NCBI GenBank assembly: GCA_003223115.1
Contig: QHXW01000094.1
Location: 1 to 40,945 of the forward strand
Origin: Acidobacteriota bacterium
GTDB taxonomy: Bacteria; Acidobacteriota; Terriglobia; Bryobacterales; Bryobacteraceae
Direction of reading: 5' to 3'
Length of the DNA: 40,945 nucleotides
A model generated the notes under the pieces. It saw only the letters and a list, made by a program, of their open reading frames with translations, was not told the origin of the DNA and searched no databases. Position numbers and translations under genes: made by a program. This document shows positions 26,845-34,507 of the stretch, one piece after another. Each line of letters starts with the position of its first letter. The first letter of the stretch is position 1.

Positions 26845-27210
26845 ATGGACACCTTCACGGATCGCCGCAAAAGGAAGCGCGTGGGACTGCGCTGGCCGGT
26901 GCGTCTGTTTCGTCGGCAGGAGATGCGGTCTGTTGAGAGCACAACCGAAAATATTACGAGCAACGGGTTCTATTGTGTATCCCAGGAGCCGTTCCGACCC
27001 GGAGAACGGCTGGAATGCATTATAGTAGTTCCGGCTGGCAGCTATGGCTACTCCGAAGCCCCTATCTGCTTGCAATGCCGCGTCCGCGTCACTCGTGTGG
27101 AAGATCAGCAAGAGGGCTTTGGCCTCGGCTGTTCTATCGAAGATTACGATCTTTTGGTCAACTCCAAGGCAGCACACCGGATGGCCAGGGCTCGGCCTCC
27201 TGTGGTCTGA
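26845..27210 (+). CDS. PilZ-domain protein
   Basis: A 121-residue single-domain protein. The N-terminal basic stretch DRRKRKRVGLRWPVRLFRR fits the R-x3-R half of the PilZ c-di-GMP site, and ENITSNGFYCVSQEPFRPGE fits the second half (usual D/N-x-S-x2-G; here N-x-T-x2-G). The rest forms the expected beta-barrel (LECIIVVP, LQCRVRVTRVE, GFGLGCSIEDYDLL). Role by family: binding c-di-GMP and changing the activity of a partner, here likely exopolysaccharide synthesis or export, because the next gene 53 bp downstream is a Wza-like export protein. An overlapping TTG start one codon upstream is less likely than the ATG. Confidence 0.85.
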   Translation: MDTFTDRRKRKRVGLRWPVRLFRRQEMRSVESTTENITSNGFYCVSQEPFRPGERLECIIVVPAGSYGYSEAPICLQCRVRVTRVEDQQEGFGLGCSIEDYDLLVNSKAAHRMARARPPVV

Positions 27211-27263
27211 ATTTTGCCACTCTGTTCCAAAAATTGGTATACGTAGAGAAGTATCCTCCCAAA

Positions 27264-27956
27264 ATGACAACTCAGGGCCAGCGACCTTCGTCCAATTGCC
27301 GGCGACCCGGTAACCTTCGCGCCATGGCTGCGGCAATTGTTGTGGTATTGGCAGTGGTCCCCCTCTCGGTGCTAGCCCAATCCGAGAGTCCAAAGCCCGC
27401 TCCCGCGGCGGTGGTTCCCGAACAAAGCACCCTAGCCAAACCCGCAGCCGGCAATGACGCCGCGGCGCCTGGCTATCGCATCGGGGCCGGAGACGCCCTT
27501 CAGATCAATGTCTGGAAGGAAACCGAAGCCTCAGTTCCCAGTGTCGTCGTGCGCCCGGATGGGAAAATCTCGCTGCCCCTGGTCAAGGAAGTCGACGTCA
27601 TGGGCCTGATGCCCGCCGAACTCGAGAAGGTGCTCACCGCCAAACTGGCGCGCTTTATCCGCGATGCGGATGTGACTGTTGTGGTTCAGCAGATCCACAG
27701 CAAGAAAGTGTACTTGGTCGGCGCTGTGAAGAAAGAAGGGCCCGTTGCTCTGCTCTCGAGTATGACAGTGCTCCAGGTGCTGTCCGAAGCCGGCGGGCTC
27801 AGCGATTATGCCAAGAAGCGCAAGATTTACGTGCTTCGCACCGAAAACGGAAAGCAGGTAAAACACGCCTTCGACTATCAGGCCGTCATCAGAGGTGAGC
27901 ACATCGAGCAGAATATCCCGGTGCTGCCTGATGATATCATTGTGGTCCCCCAGTAA
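27264..27956 (+). CDS. Polysaccharide export protein (Wza/poly_export type)
   Basis: A 230-residue exported protein. The start MTTQGQRPSSNCRRPGNLRA precedes the signal helix MAAAIVVVLAVVPLSVLAQ. A Pro/Ala-rich stretch leads to the poly_export domain (YRIGAGDALQINVWKE, SVVVRPDGKISLPLVKEVDV, GLMPAELEKVLTAKLARFI), then an SLBB-like domain (KKVYLVGAVKKEGPVALLSS, LQVLSEAGGLSDYAKKRKIY). By family it forms the outer-membrane or periplasmic channel for exopolysaccharide. No lipobox Cys is seen, unlike Wza itself. The frame extends upstream through the PilZ gene, but that extension is only a shadow. It is probably co-transcribed with PilZ; a weak hairpin with T-run follows the stop. Confidence 0.92.
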   Translation: MTTQGQRPSSNCRRPGNLRAMAAAIVVVLAVVPLSVLAQSESPKPAPAAVVPEQSTLAKPAAGNDAAAPGYRIGAGDALQINVWKETEASVPSVVVRPDGKISLPLVKEVDVMGLMPAELEKVLTAKLARFIRDADVTVVVQQIHSKKVYLVGAVKKEGPVALLSSMTVLQVLSEAGGLSDYAKKRKIYVLRTENGKQVKHAFDYQAVIRGEHIEQNIPVLPDDIIVVPQ

Positions 27957-27990
27957 AATCCTACGGACCTCCTGTCAAGCCGCGTTGGCG

Positions 27991-28007
27991 AATCTTGTAG
28001 ATTTTTT
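27991..28007 (+). terminator. Weak hairpin with T-run after the export gene
   Basis: aatct-tgt-agatt followed by four more T residues, 35 bp after the stop. The stem is short and A/T-rich, so efficiency would be low; the T-run also overlaps the TTGACA at 28006. Confidence 0.3.
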
Positions 28008-28036
28008 GACAATCTTTTGCACATTCTGTGCATAAC
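28006..28036 (+). promoter_or_regulatory. Sigma-70-like promoter with embedded palindromic operator
   Basis: TTGACA (28006-28011, perfect -35) is followed by cataac (28031-28036, 19 bp spacing) or tgcata (17 bp). Between and overlapping the -10 is a perfect inverted repeat, tgcaca-ttc-tgtgca (28018-28032), placed where a bound repressor would block RNA polymerase. It lies 150 bp before the NHL gene. Confidence 0.45.
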
Positions 28037-28107
28037 GCCGCCTCGGCTCTGTTGCCAGCGGTCGACTAGCTAGCTTCTGTTGGCTGAAGAAGCCGCTCCT
28101 CTTCGAG

Positions 28108-28123
28108 TGGCATCAAGCGTGCA
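28108..28123 (+). promoter_or_regulatory. Good sigma-54 promoter candidate before the NHL gene
   Basis: tggcatcaagcgtgca matches the -24/-12 consensus TGGCAC-N5-TTGCA at TGGCA, at the final TGCA and in exact 10-bp GG-GC spacing. The predicted start of transcription is about 12 bp past the GC (near 28134), leaving a leader of about 50 bp with GGGAGGAAA before the ATG at 28183. Confidence 0.6.
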
Positions 28124-28182
28124 GCTTCACCCTTAAAGTTTCGGTGCTTAAAGCTATTGATCCAGGGAGGAAACGCTCAGAA

Positions 28183-31100
28183 ATGCAAGTGTCAATAGGC
28201 CGGATAGCAGTTTTGGCTTCTCAGTGCTGCGCTATCTTTGGCCTGCTGCTGGCTCCGTGCGCATGGGTTCACGCGCAGTTGTCCAGTTCTGCATATCGCG
28301 CGCTCGGCCAGAAAGATCTCCGGCAAAACGGCACCAATATGGTGGACTCTGGGACGCTGTCTTCGCCCAACGCACTGGCCATTGACTCCGAAGGGCACTT
28401 GTTTGTCGCCGACACTTCGAACAACCGCATCCTTGGCTGGAAAAGCGCGGCGTCGTTCCAGAATGACGCTGCAGCGGACCTGTGGCTCGGTCAACCCACG
28501 GGCGGGCACTCGAATCCACTCGGCATTGGCGCGAAAGGCTTCGTGTTTCCGCTGGGACTGGCTGTCGACCCGGCAACCGGAAATGTGTTTGTGGCCGATC
28601 TCGGGAACAATCGCGTGCTTCGTTTTCTGAAACCCTTCGTTAACCCGTCACGCGTCGAGCCGGACGCGGTTTATGGCCAGCCGGACTTTAGCACTCGGGG
28701 AGCCAACAGCTCCGGCATTACGGCTCGCACCATGAGTGGTCCGCGAGGCGCGGCTTTCGACCGTGCAGGCAACCTTTGGGTGGCAGATTCGGGAAACCAC
28801 CGCATTCTGCGCTTCCCCGCGTCGGTGTTGAGCACGGCCAATCCGGCCGCTGATCTGGTGCTGGGGCAAAAAGACTTTATCTCGGGAATCCCGGACCATG
28901 GCGATGCGGTATCCGCTTCGGGTTTCAATACGCCTGTCAGTTTGATTTTTGACGCTCAGGACAACCTTTACGTCGCGGATTTTCTCAACGCGCGCGTGCT
29001 GAAGTTTCCGGCGCCGATCACTGTCGATTCCCTGGCCACGAACGTCTTCGGGCAGGCAAATCTCACGACTCGTGGAGTTCCTCAAGTGGCGACCGCATCG
29101 AGCATGGCCGGCCCCACGAACTTGTGGCTGGACGGAGCAGGAAATTTATACGTCGCGGTGCCCAACGATAATCGTGTTCTCATTTTCGACAGTGGCGCAA
29201 AAGCCGGTTCCCCCGCGAAGGACGTCATCGGACAGCCGAATTTGACTATTGTCACCGCAAACACAAACGCATTCCCCCGCGCTTCAGCTACATCGCTCGC
29301 TGCTCCCGCAGACGTCAAAATGGACGCTGACGGAAATATCTTTCTCGCTGATTCCGGTAACAATCGCGTGCTGCGCTTCCCCCCGAGTTCCAAGGCGGCG
29401 GCGGGAGTATTGGGGCAAATCGATTTTGCCGGCAACGGTCCCAACCAGATCAAGCCCGGCAGCATCAACGCGGCGTTCAAGATCGCCATCGATTATTCGC
29501 ACTCTCCCTTCGCTCTCTACGTGGCCGACAGCAACAACAATCGCGTTCTGGTTTGGAAAGATTCAGCCCGCTTCCGCACTGGAGATCCAGCCGATCTCGT
29601 CATCGGCCAGCCGGATTTGACGACTGCGGTCGCAAATGTGGACAGCGGAGGGACACGAGCTCCCACGCGCACCAGCCTATCTGCCCCGAAAGGGCTCGCC
29701 GTGGCGAGCGATGGCACTGTGTACGTGGCTGACGCCGGCAACAATCGTGTGCTGCGCTATCCCCGTCCTGTCGATCAAAGCGCCCGCATTACACCGGACG
29801 CGGTACTCGGTCAACCCGATTTCACCAGCGCCAACTCTGCCTCCGTGAGCGAAAGTTCGCTTCACTCGCCTGCCGGCTTGGCCCTCGGTCCCAATCGTGA
29901 TCTTTTCGTGGCGGACGCCGGCAACAATCGTGTGCTCGAATTTTCAGCCGGCGCTGGAACAGGCGCTACAGCAGTCCGGGTGTTCGGCCAACCGTCGTTT
30001 CTTTCATCTACGCAGCCAAACGGAGCTTCCGCGCAGGTGCTATTTGCCCCCCAGGGTTTGTTCGTGGATGCTGCGTCCAACTTGTATGTCGCCGATGCGG
30101 GATTTAGTCGCGTGTTGATTTTTCCGGACACCAAGGATGCTCCCACCACCGGTCTGGCTGCTTCCATCGTGGTGGGGCAGCAAACCTTCGACGCCTCCGT
30201 TCGCGGCGCCGGTCCCGCTGGCTTGAATGTGCCCCTCGATCTGGCGCTCGACAGCACAGGCAGCATCTGGGTCTCCGACGAAGGCAATAACAGAGTTCTG
30301 ATGTTTCCATCTTTGCTCACCCTTCCCACGGCCGGCGCCCAGGCTTCGTTCGTCATCGGGCAACCGAACGCCTTCACTGCCTCCTCGAACTACAATTCTC
30401 CCGATGCGCTAGCTACACCCGAAGGACTTTCCGCGCCGGCTGGAATTTACCTCGATCGCAGGGACACGCTCTACGTCGGCGATGCCGGTAACAACCGCGT
30501 GGCGCACTATCTGAAACCGGTGGCGGTCGTCAACGGCGCGCACTTTCAGGCCAGCGTGCCAGTGGGCAGGGGCGCCTGGACCACGCTGTTCGGATCCGGG
30601 CTCTCGACTGAAACGAAGTTAGTCCACACCAGCACTCTTCCGACAGCACTGGCCGGGCGCGAACTGGTAGTCAATGATGAATTCAAATCGCCGCTCTATT
30701 ACGTTTCGCCGGGCCAGATTAATCTTCTGATTCCTTCCGCTGCACCCTTGGGACTGCAGCGTCTCGCCGCACGCGTCTCCGACACCGGAGAACTGCTGGC
30801 TGGAGGTCCCTTCAGCATCGCGGCTTATTCTCCAGGGTTCTTCACCGAAGGCAGCACAGGCACCGGACAAGCCAGAGCGCTCAACCAGGACAATAGTTTG
30901 AATGGTCCCTCAAAGCCCGCAGCGCGAGGTACCGTCGTGCAGTTGTTTGGCACCGGCCAGGGCCCAGTTGTTTCGCCGGTTGTCGACGGACAACCCGCGC
31001 CTTCCGCCCCCGACAAGACCGTGGCCGTTCCCACCGCGGACGCCTCGACGTGTTTGAACCACCAGCCTGCCCTTTGTGTGGCTGTGGGCAGTAAGCTGGT

Positions 31101-31266
31101 CGAGACTCCTTACTCTGGTCTTGCTCCTGGTCTGATCGGCGTTTGGCAGGTCAATATCAAGATTCCAGCCGATTTCCCCGACGCTCTGACCGGCAATGCG
31201 GTCCCGGTAGTCGTCTTAATCGGCGGAGCCAACAAAAGTAATGTCATCACTTTGGCAATCAAGTAA
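28183..31266 (+). CDS. Secreted 12-repeat NHL beta-propeller protein with Solibacter C-terminal domain
   Basis: A 1027-residue exported protein; signal peptide MQVSIGRIAVLASQCCAIFG plus LLLAPCAWVHA. ATG 28183 is chosen for its GGGAGGAAA; the in-frame GTG at 28144 lies too close to the likely transcription start. About 12 repeats of 60-75 residues cover residues 40-790. Each has an NHL strand of the type YVADAGNNRVLRF and a second signature of the type VLGQPDFTS, rarely seen together. Twelve repeats would build two six-bladed propellers. The last 250 residues (VVNGAHFQASVPVGRGAWTT, YYVSPGQINLLIPS, GTVVQLFGTGQGPV, GVWQVNIKIPADFP) match the Solibacter C-terminal domain TIGR03437. Likely outside the cell, perhaps binding glycan or protein. 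The TPR lipoprotein gene follows after 3 bp. Confidence 0.9.
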   Translation: MQVSIGRIAVLASQCCAIFGLLLAPCAWVHAQLSSSAYRALGQKDLRQNGTNMVDSGTLSSPNALAIDSEGHLFVADTSNNRILGWKSAASFQNDAAADLWLGQPTGGHSNPLGIGAKGFVFPLGLAVDPATGNVFVADLGNNRVLRFLKPFVNPSRVEPDAVYGQPDFSTRGANSSGITARTMSGPRGAAFDRAGNLWVADSGNHRILRFPASVLSTANPAADLVLGQKDFISGIPDHGDAVSASGFNTPVSLIFDAQDNLYVADFLNARVLKFPAPITVDSLATNVFGQANLTTRGVPQVATASSMAGPTNLWLDGAGNLYVAVPNDNRVLIFDSGAKAGSPAKDVIGQPNLTIVTANTNAFPRASATSLAAPADVKMDADGNIFLADSGNNRVLRFPPSSKAAAGVLGQIDFAGNGPNQIKPGSINAAFKIAIDYSHSPFALYVADSNNNRVLVWKDSARFRTGDPADLVIGQPDLTTAVANVDSGGTRAPTRTSLSAPKGLAVASDGTVYVADAGNNRVLRYPRPVDQSARITPDAVLGQPDFTSANSASVSESSLHSPAGLALGPNRDLFVADAGNNRVLEFSAGAGTGATAVRVFGQPSFLSSTQPNGASAQVLFAPQGLFVDAASNLYVADAGFSRVLIFPDTKDAPTTGLAASIVVGQQTFDASVRGAGPAGLNVPLDLALDSTGSIWVSDEGNNRVLMFPSLLTLPTAGAQASFVIGQPNAFTASSNYNSPDALATPEGLSAPAGIYLDRRDTLYVGDAGNNRVAHYLKPVAVVNGAHFQASVPVGRGAWTTLFGSGLSTETKLVHTSTLPTALAGRELVVNDEFKSPLYYVSPGQINLLIPSAAPLGLQRLAARVSDTGELLAGGPFSIAAYSPGFFTEGSTGTGQARALNQDNSLNGPSKPAARGTVVQLFGTGQGPVVSPVVDGQPAPSAPDKTVAVPTADASTCLNHQPALCVAVGSKLVETPYSGLAPGLIGVWQVNIKIPADFPDALTGNAVPVVVLIGGANKSNVITLAIK

Positions 31267-31269
31267 GGC

Positions 31270-33597
31270 ATGCATATGAGCAATATTGAAAAGCGAGTTT
31301 GTATAGGTCGGTGGTCAAGGTTGGTCTGGGGCTTTGTGCTTGTACTTTGCATCTTGGCGCCAGGCTGCGCGCGGTCTCCGCAGGAGAAAGAAGCGCGCTA
31401 CCTTGAATCGGGCAAGAGACTTCTAGAGAAGAAGGATTACGCTCGAGCCGTTATCCAGTTTCGGAATGCGGCTAAGGCCACGCCCAAGGATGCTGAACCT
31501 CATTATCAAATGGCACTCGCGTCCCTGGAGCGTTCCGATTGGCAGAGCGCCTTCAATAGCCTGCGTAAAGCTTTGGAACTTAACCCCAAGCATCAGCAGG
31601 CGCAGCTCAAACTCGCCGAGCTGAAGGTCGCCAGTAGCCAGAGAGAGTTGGTTGAGGAGGGGCAGAAACAGCTTCAGGACCTTGTGAACACAGCACCACC
31701 AAGCGCAGAGATCCTCGATTTTCTCGCCGCCAGTGAACTGAGGCTAAACAATCCGCAGAATGCGCAGAAGCATTTCGAAGAGGCCTTTGCCAAATTCCCG
31801 AAAGACCTGTCATCCGCGGTCAATCTGGCTCGTATGCGCCTTGCCAAAAACGACCGGGCCGCGGCCGAAGAGGTGCTGAAGAAGGCCGCTGCCCAGACAC
31901 CGCCGTCAGCCAACGCTTTCCTGGCGCTCGCTGAGTTTTACATCGCAACCGGAAAGCTTCCCGAAGCCGAGACGCAGTTTCGCCGGGCTGTTCAAATCGA
32001 CGCCAAGAGCGGCCCCGCCGTTCTGAGCCTCGCAGCTTTTCAGGTCAGAACAGGCAAATTAGATCAGGCCGAACAGACTTATGGCCAGCTCTCCTCGCTT
32101 CCCGACAAACGGTACAAGGCTTACCACGCGGCCTTTCTGGCTGGGCGCGGTAAACATGAACAGGCGCTCGCGGAATTTGAAAAGCTGTATCATCAAGACC
32201 CCGACGATCGTGCCGTTCGCGCCTACCTCGTCAGGGAATACGTGTTGCTTCGCAAGATCGCTGACGCCGAAAAATTAGTCACAGCCGCGGTTAAGAAACA
32301 CGCCAACGATGCGGATGCGTTGCTCGAGCGCAGCAGCATCTACTTAATAACAGGCCGTCTGAATGATGCAGAAATGGACTTAAATAAGATGCTACAGATT
32401 CGCCACGATTCCGCGGAGGGACATTACCTCGTGTCCAAGCTGCATGAGATGCGCGGCGCTGTTCCGAATGAGAAAAATGAACTCACTGAGGCGCTCCGCC
32501 TGAAGCCTGAATTTCTGACGGCCCGCGTGCAGTTGGCCCGGGTGATGCTGGCAACCGGCGTCCCCCAGGCGGCGCTTGATCTGTTAGACAGCGCCAAAGG
32601 GCAGGAGAACAACCTATCGGTCATCATCCAACGGAACTGGGCCTTGATCGCCCTCAACCGGACCGCTGAAGCTCGCAAAGATGTGGATCGCGGCCTGACG
32701 GCGTTCAGATCGTCCGAGTTGCTTCTTCAAGACGCATATCTCAAGCTCCAACAGAAGGATCTTCAGCCCAGAGATTACGATTCCGCTCGGGCGTCGTTGA
32801 CTGAAGCGCTCAACAAGAATCCGGAAGACGTGCGCATCCTGCGTTTGATAGTGGGCAGCTTCAGCGCTCAAAAGCGGCCGTTGGAGGCTATCAGGCTGGT
32901 TCAGGCACACGCCGAGCAGCACGCCAAATCAGCTCCCATTCAACAGTTTCTGGCTCAGTTATTACTGGCGACTGGCGATCACGCCCGGGCGCGCACGGCA
33001 TTGTTCGCCGCAAAACGAGCCAATGCCATGCACACTCCCGCCGACCTGATGCTGGCGCAGTTGGATGTCGCCGACGGTCACCCGAACGTCGCCGTCAAAA
33101 CGCTCGATGACGTACTCATCCAGCAACCGAAAAACGTCACGGCGCGATTGCTGCGCGCAAATGTGGAAGAGACCCGCGGAAATCACAGCGAAGCCATCAA
33201 GCAGTACCGAAAGGCACTCGACGCGCAGCACGATAATCTCATGGCCCTGAACAATCTGGCCTACGATCTCGCCGAGTATGGGAATCAGCCTGACGAAGCC
33301 TTGCAGTATGCCCAGCGCGCCGCCGAACTCGCTCCGGAAGCGCCCGCCGTCCAGAACACGCTAGGATGGGTGCTCTACCACAAAGGTCTGTACAGCGCTG
33401 CGCTCCCCTATCTCGAAAAGGCTGCTGAGAAGGAGCCTAGCGCCCGCCGGAAGTGTCACCTTGCCATGGCCTATTCAAAAATGGGCGACCAGGAGCGGGC
33501 TTTGAAAAATCTTGCAGCCGCCATGAAGCTGGATCCGAACGTTCCCGAAGTCCAGACTGTACAACGTCTCTTGGATGAAGCGCAGGGAGCGCGCTGA
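31270..33597 (+). CDS. Large TPR lipoprotein (PrsT-like)
   Basis: A 775-residue lipoprotein: basic N-terminus, hydrophobic helix LVWGFVLVLCILAPGC and lipobox L-A-P-G-C at about residues 33-37. The remainder is a nearly continuous run of TPR helices (YARAVIQFRNAAKATPKDAE, AFNSLRKALELNPKHQQAQL, NNLAYDLAEYGNQPDEALQY, LGWVLYHKGLYSAALPYLEK), roughly 18-20 units. This layout and length match PrsT, the TPR lipoprotein of exosortase/PEP-CTERM exopolysaccharide clusters, where it is thought to scaffold the export machine. Its ATG is 3 bp after the NHL stop and the AAGG of its ribosome site overlaps that stop, so the two are translationally coupled. Confidence 0.88.
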   Translation: MHMSNIEKRVCIGRWSRLVWGFVLVLCILAPGCARSPQEKEARYLESGKRLLEKKDYARAVIQFRNAAKATPKDAEPHYQMALASLERSDWQSAFNSLRKALELNPKHQQAQLKLAELKVASSQRELVEEGQKQLQDLVNTAPPSAEILDFLAASELRLNNPQNAQKHFEEAFAKFPKDLSSAVNLARMRLAKNDRAAAEEVLKKAAAQTPPSANAFLALAEFYIATGKLPEAETQFRRAVQIDAKSGPAVLSLAAFQVRTGKLDQAEQTYGQLSSLPDKRYKAYHAAFLAGRGKHEQALAEFEKLYHQDPDDRAVRAYLVREYVLLRKIADAEKLVTAAVKKHANDADALLERSSIYLITGRLNDAEMDLNKMLQIRHDSAEGHYLVSKLHEMRGAVPNEKNELTEALRLKPEFLTARVQLARVMLATGVPQAALDLLDSAKGQENNLSVIIQRNWALIALNRTAEARKDVDRGLTAFRSSELLLQDAYLKLQQKDLQPRDYDSARASLTEALNKNPEDVRILRLIVGSFSAQKRPLEAIRLVQAHAEQHAKSAPIQQFLAQLLLATGDHARARTALFAAKRANAMHTPADLMLAQLDVADGHPNVAVKTLDDVLIQQPKNVTARLLRANVEETRGNHSEAIKQYRKALDAQHDNLMALNNLAYDLAEYGNQPDEALQYAQRAAELAPEAPAVQNTLGWVLYHKGLYSAALPYLEKAAEKEPSARRKCHLAMAYSKMGDQERALKNLAAAMKLDPNVPEVQTVQRLLDEAQGAR

Positions 33598-33688
33598 TTC
33601 CGCGAGCCCCCGCTGACTGATTACGACCGCGTCTTGCGAACATCCGACGGATGGACGTACCGCTCATCCGGCGCTACGTCAGACGAAC

Positions 33689-34257
33689 CTAACCTGCTCC
33701 ATGGGCCGTGGTTTTCTCGACTCCATGGCTGCTGACTGCCTTCTCGCCGGCCGGCGCGATATCCTCTGCTCCGGCGCGCTTCAGGATGTCCTTCGCCTTG
33801 CTAACCCAATCGGAATCGTCGCAGTGCACCGACAACAGAATGCCCCGTCCTTAACGCGGCCTTCGTAGCGCTTGGCGTCATACTCCGGGATTCCCATCCC
33901 GACGAGAGCGCCAATCAGACCTCCTGCCGCAGCGCCTGCTCCCACTCCCGCAAGTGCCCCCATCATCGGACCGGCAGCGAACGGCCCTAGGCCGGGGGAG
34001 TGCGCCGATACCGGCACCGATACCGGCCAGCAGCCCTAGAGTCCCGCCGATGGCCCCTCCCGTCGCTGCCCCCGTGGTTGTACCCTCCGGAGCCTTCGTG
34101 TTCTTCTCTGTTGCGAGTTCCCTCGTCGCCTTCTAGTCCGGCACCAGGATCGATATGTCCCTGCTTCTATATCCCGCCGCAATCAACTCGTTTACCGCGT
34201 GCTCGGCGCTCGCCCGAGAACAGAAAATGCAAAAACCGCTGTATTCTTTCCGGCCAT
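33689..34257 (-). pseudogene. Broken YflT-like general stress gene (three indels and one TAG)
   Basis: Reading the minus strand from ATG at 34257, preceded by AAAGGAA, gives MAGKNTAVF and then needs three frame changes to stay coding: near 34225 (one G missing), near 33995 (one extra base in a C5/G5 run) and near 33860 (one G missing). An in-frame TAG also follows ISILVPD (about 34134). The repaired product, about 188 residues, has an N-terminal alpha/beta part (AEHAVNELIAAGYRSRDISI), a Gly/Ala-rich zipper (GAATGGAIGGTLGLLAGIGA) and a C-terminal segment (GILLSVHCDDSDWVSKAKDI). This is the acidobacterial stress protein with a YflT-like domain. All three indels are in or next to homopolymers, so either natural decay or sequencing error could explain them; the TAG favours decay. 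Confidence 0.8.
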
Positions 34258-34306
34258 GATAAATTCCTTTCGTTGTTAAGTTCGCTCGTTGCTAAATCCG
34301 CCGGCC

Positions 34307-34507
34307 CTAGGCCGAAGATTTCTTCTTCGGTGAAGCTTTATCGACTTTTACGGAAAGCTGATTCGTAACATTTCAGGACCGTGCCACGTCAACGGCTTTG
34401 GCTTCGATGCTCTGGCGTTCATCGTCAGAGCGCACGGGGCCTTTGAGCGTGACCTTGCCGTGCTGCGCAATTACTTTGACATTGTGAGCATAGGTTGACA
34501 GGGACTT
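34307..34507 (-). pseudogene. 3' fragment of a BON-domain gene with an in-frame TGA
   Basis: Minus-strand reading gives KSLSTYAHNVKVIAQHGKVT, then LKGPVRSDDERQSIEAKAVD, VARS, a TGA (34373-34375), and NVTNQLSVKVDKASPKKKSS. This is the C-terminal half of a BON domain, the phospholipid/periplasm-associated fold of OsmY-like stress proteins. The N-terminal half is missing: directly upstream, in the same frame, is the TAG that ends the giant secreted protein. BON and YflT-like genes are often neighbours in Acidobacteria, so the original order was probably BON followed by YflT, with the 5' part of BON replaced when the giant gene arrived or was rearranged. Confidence 0.7.
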
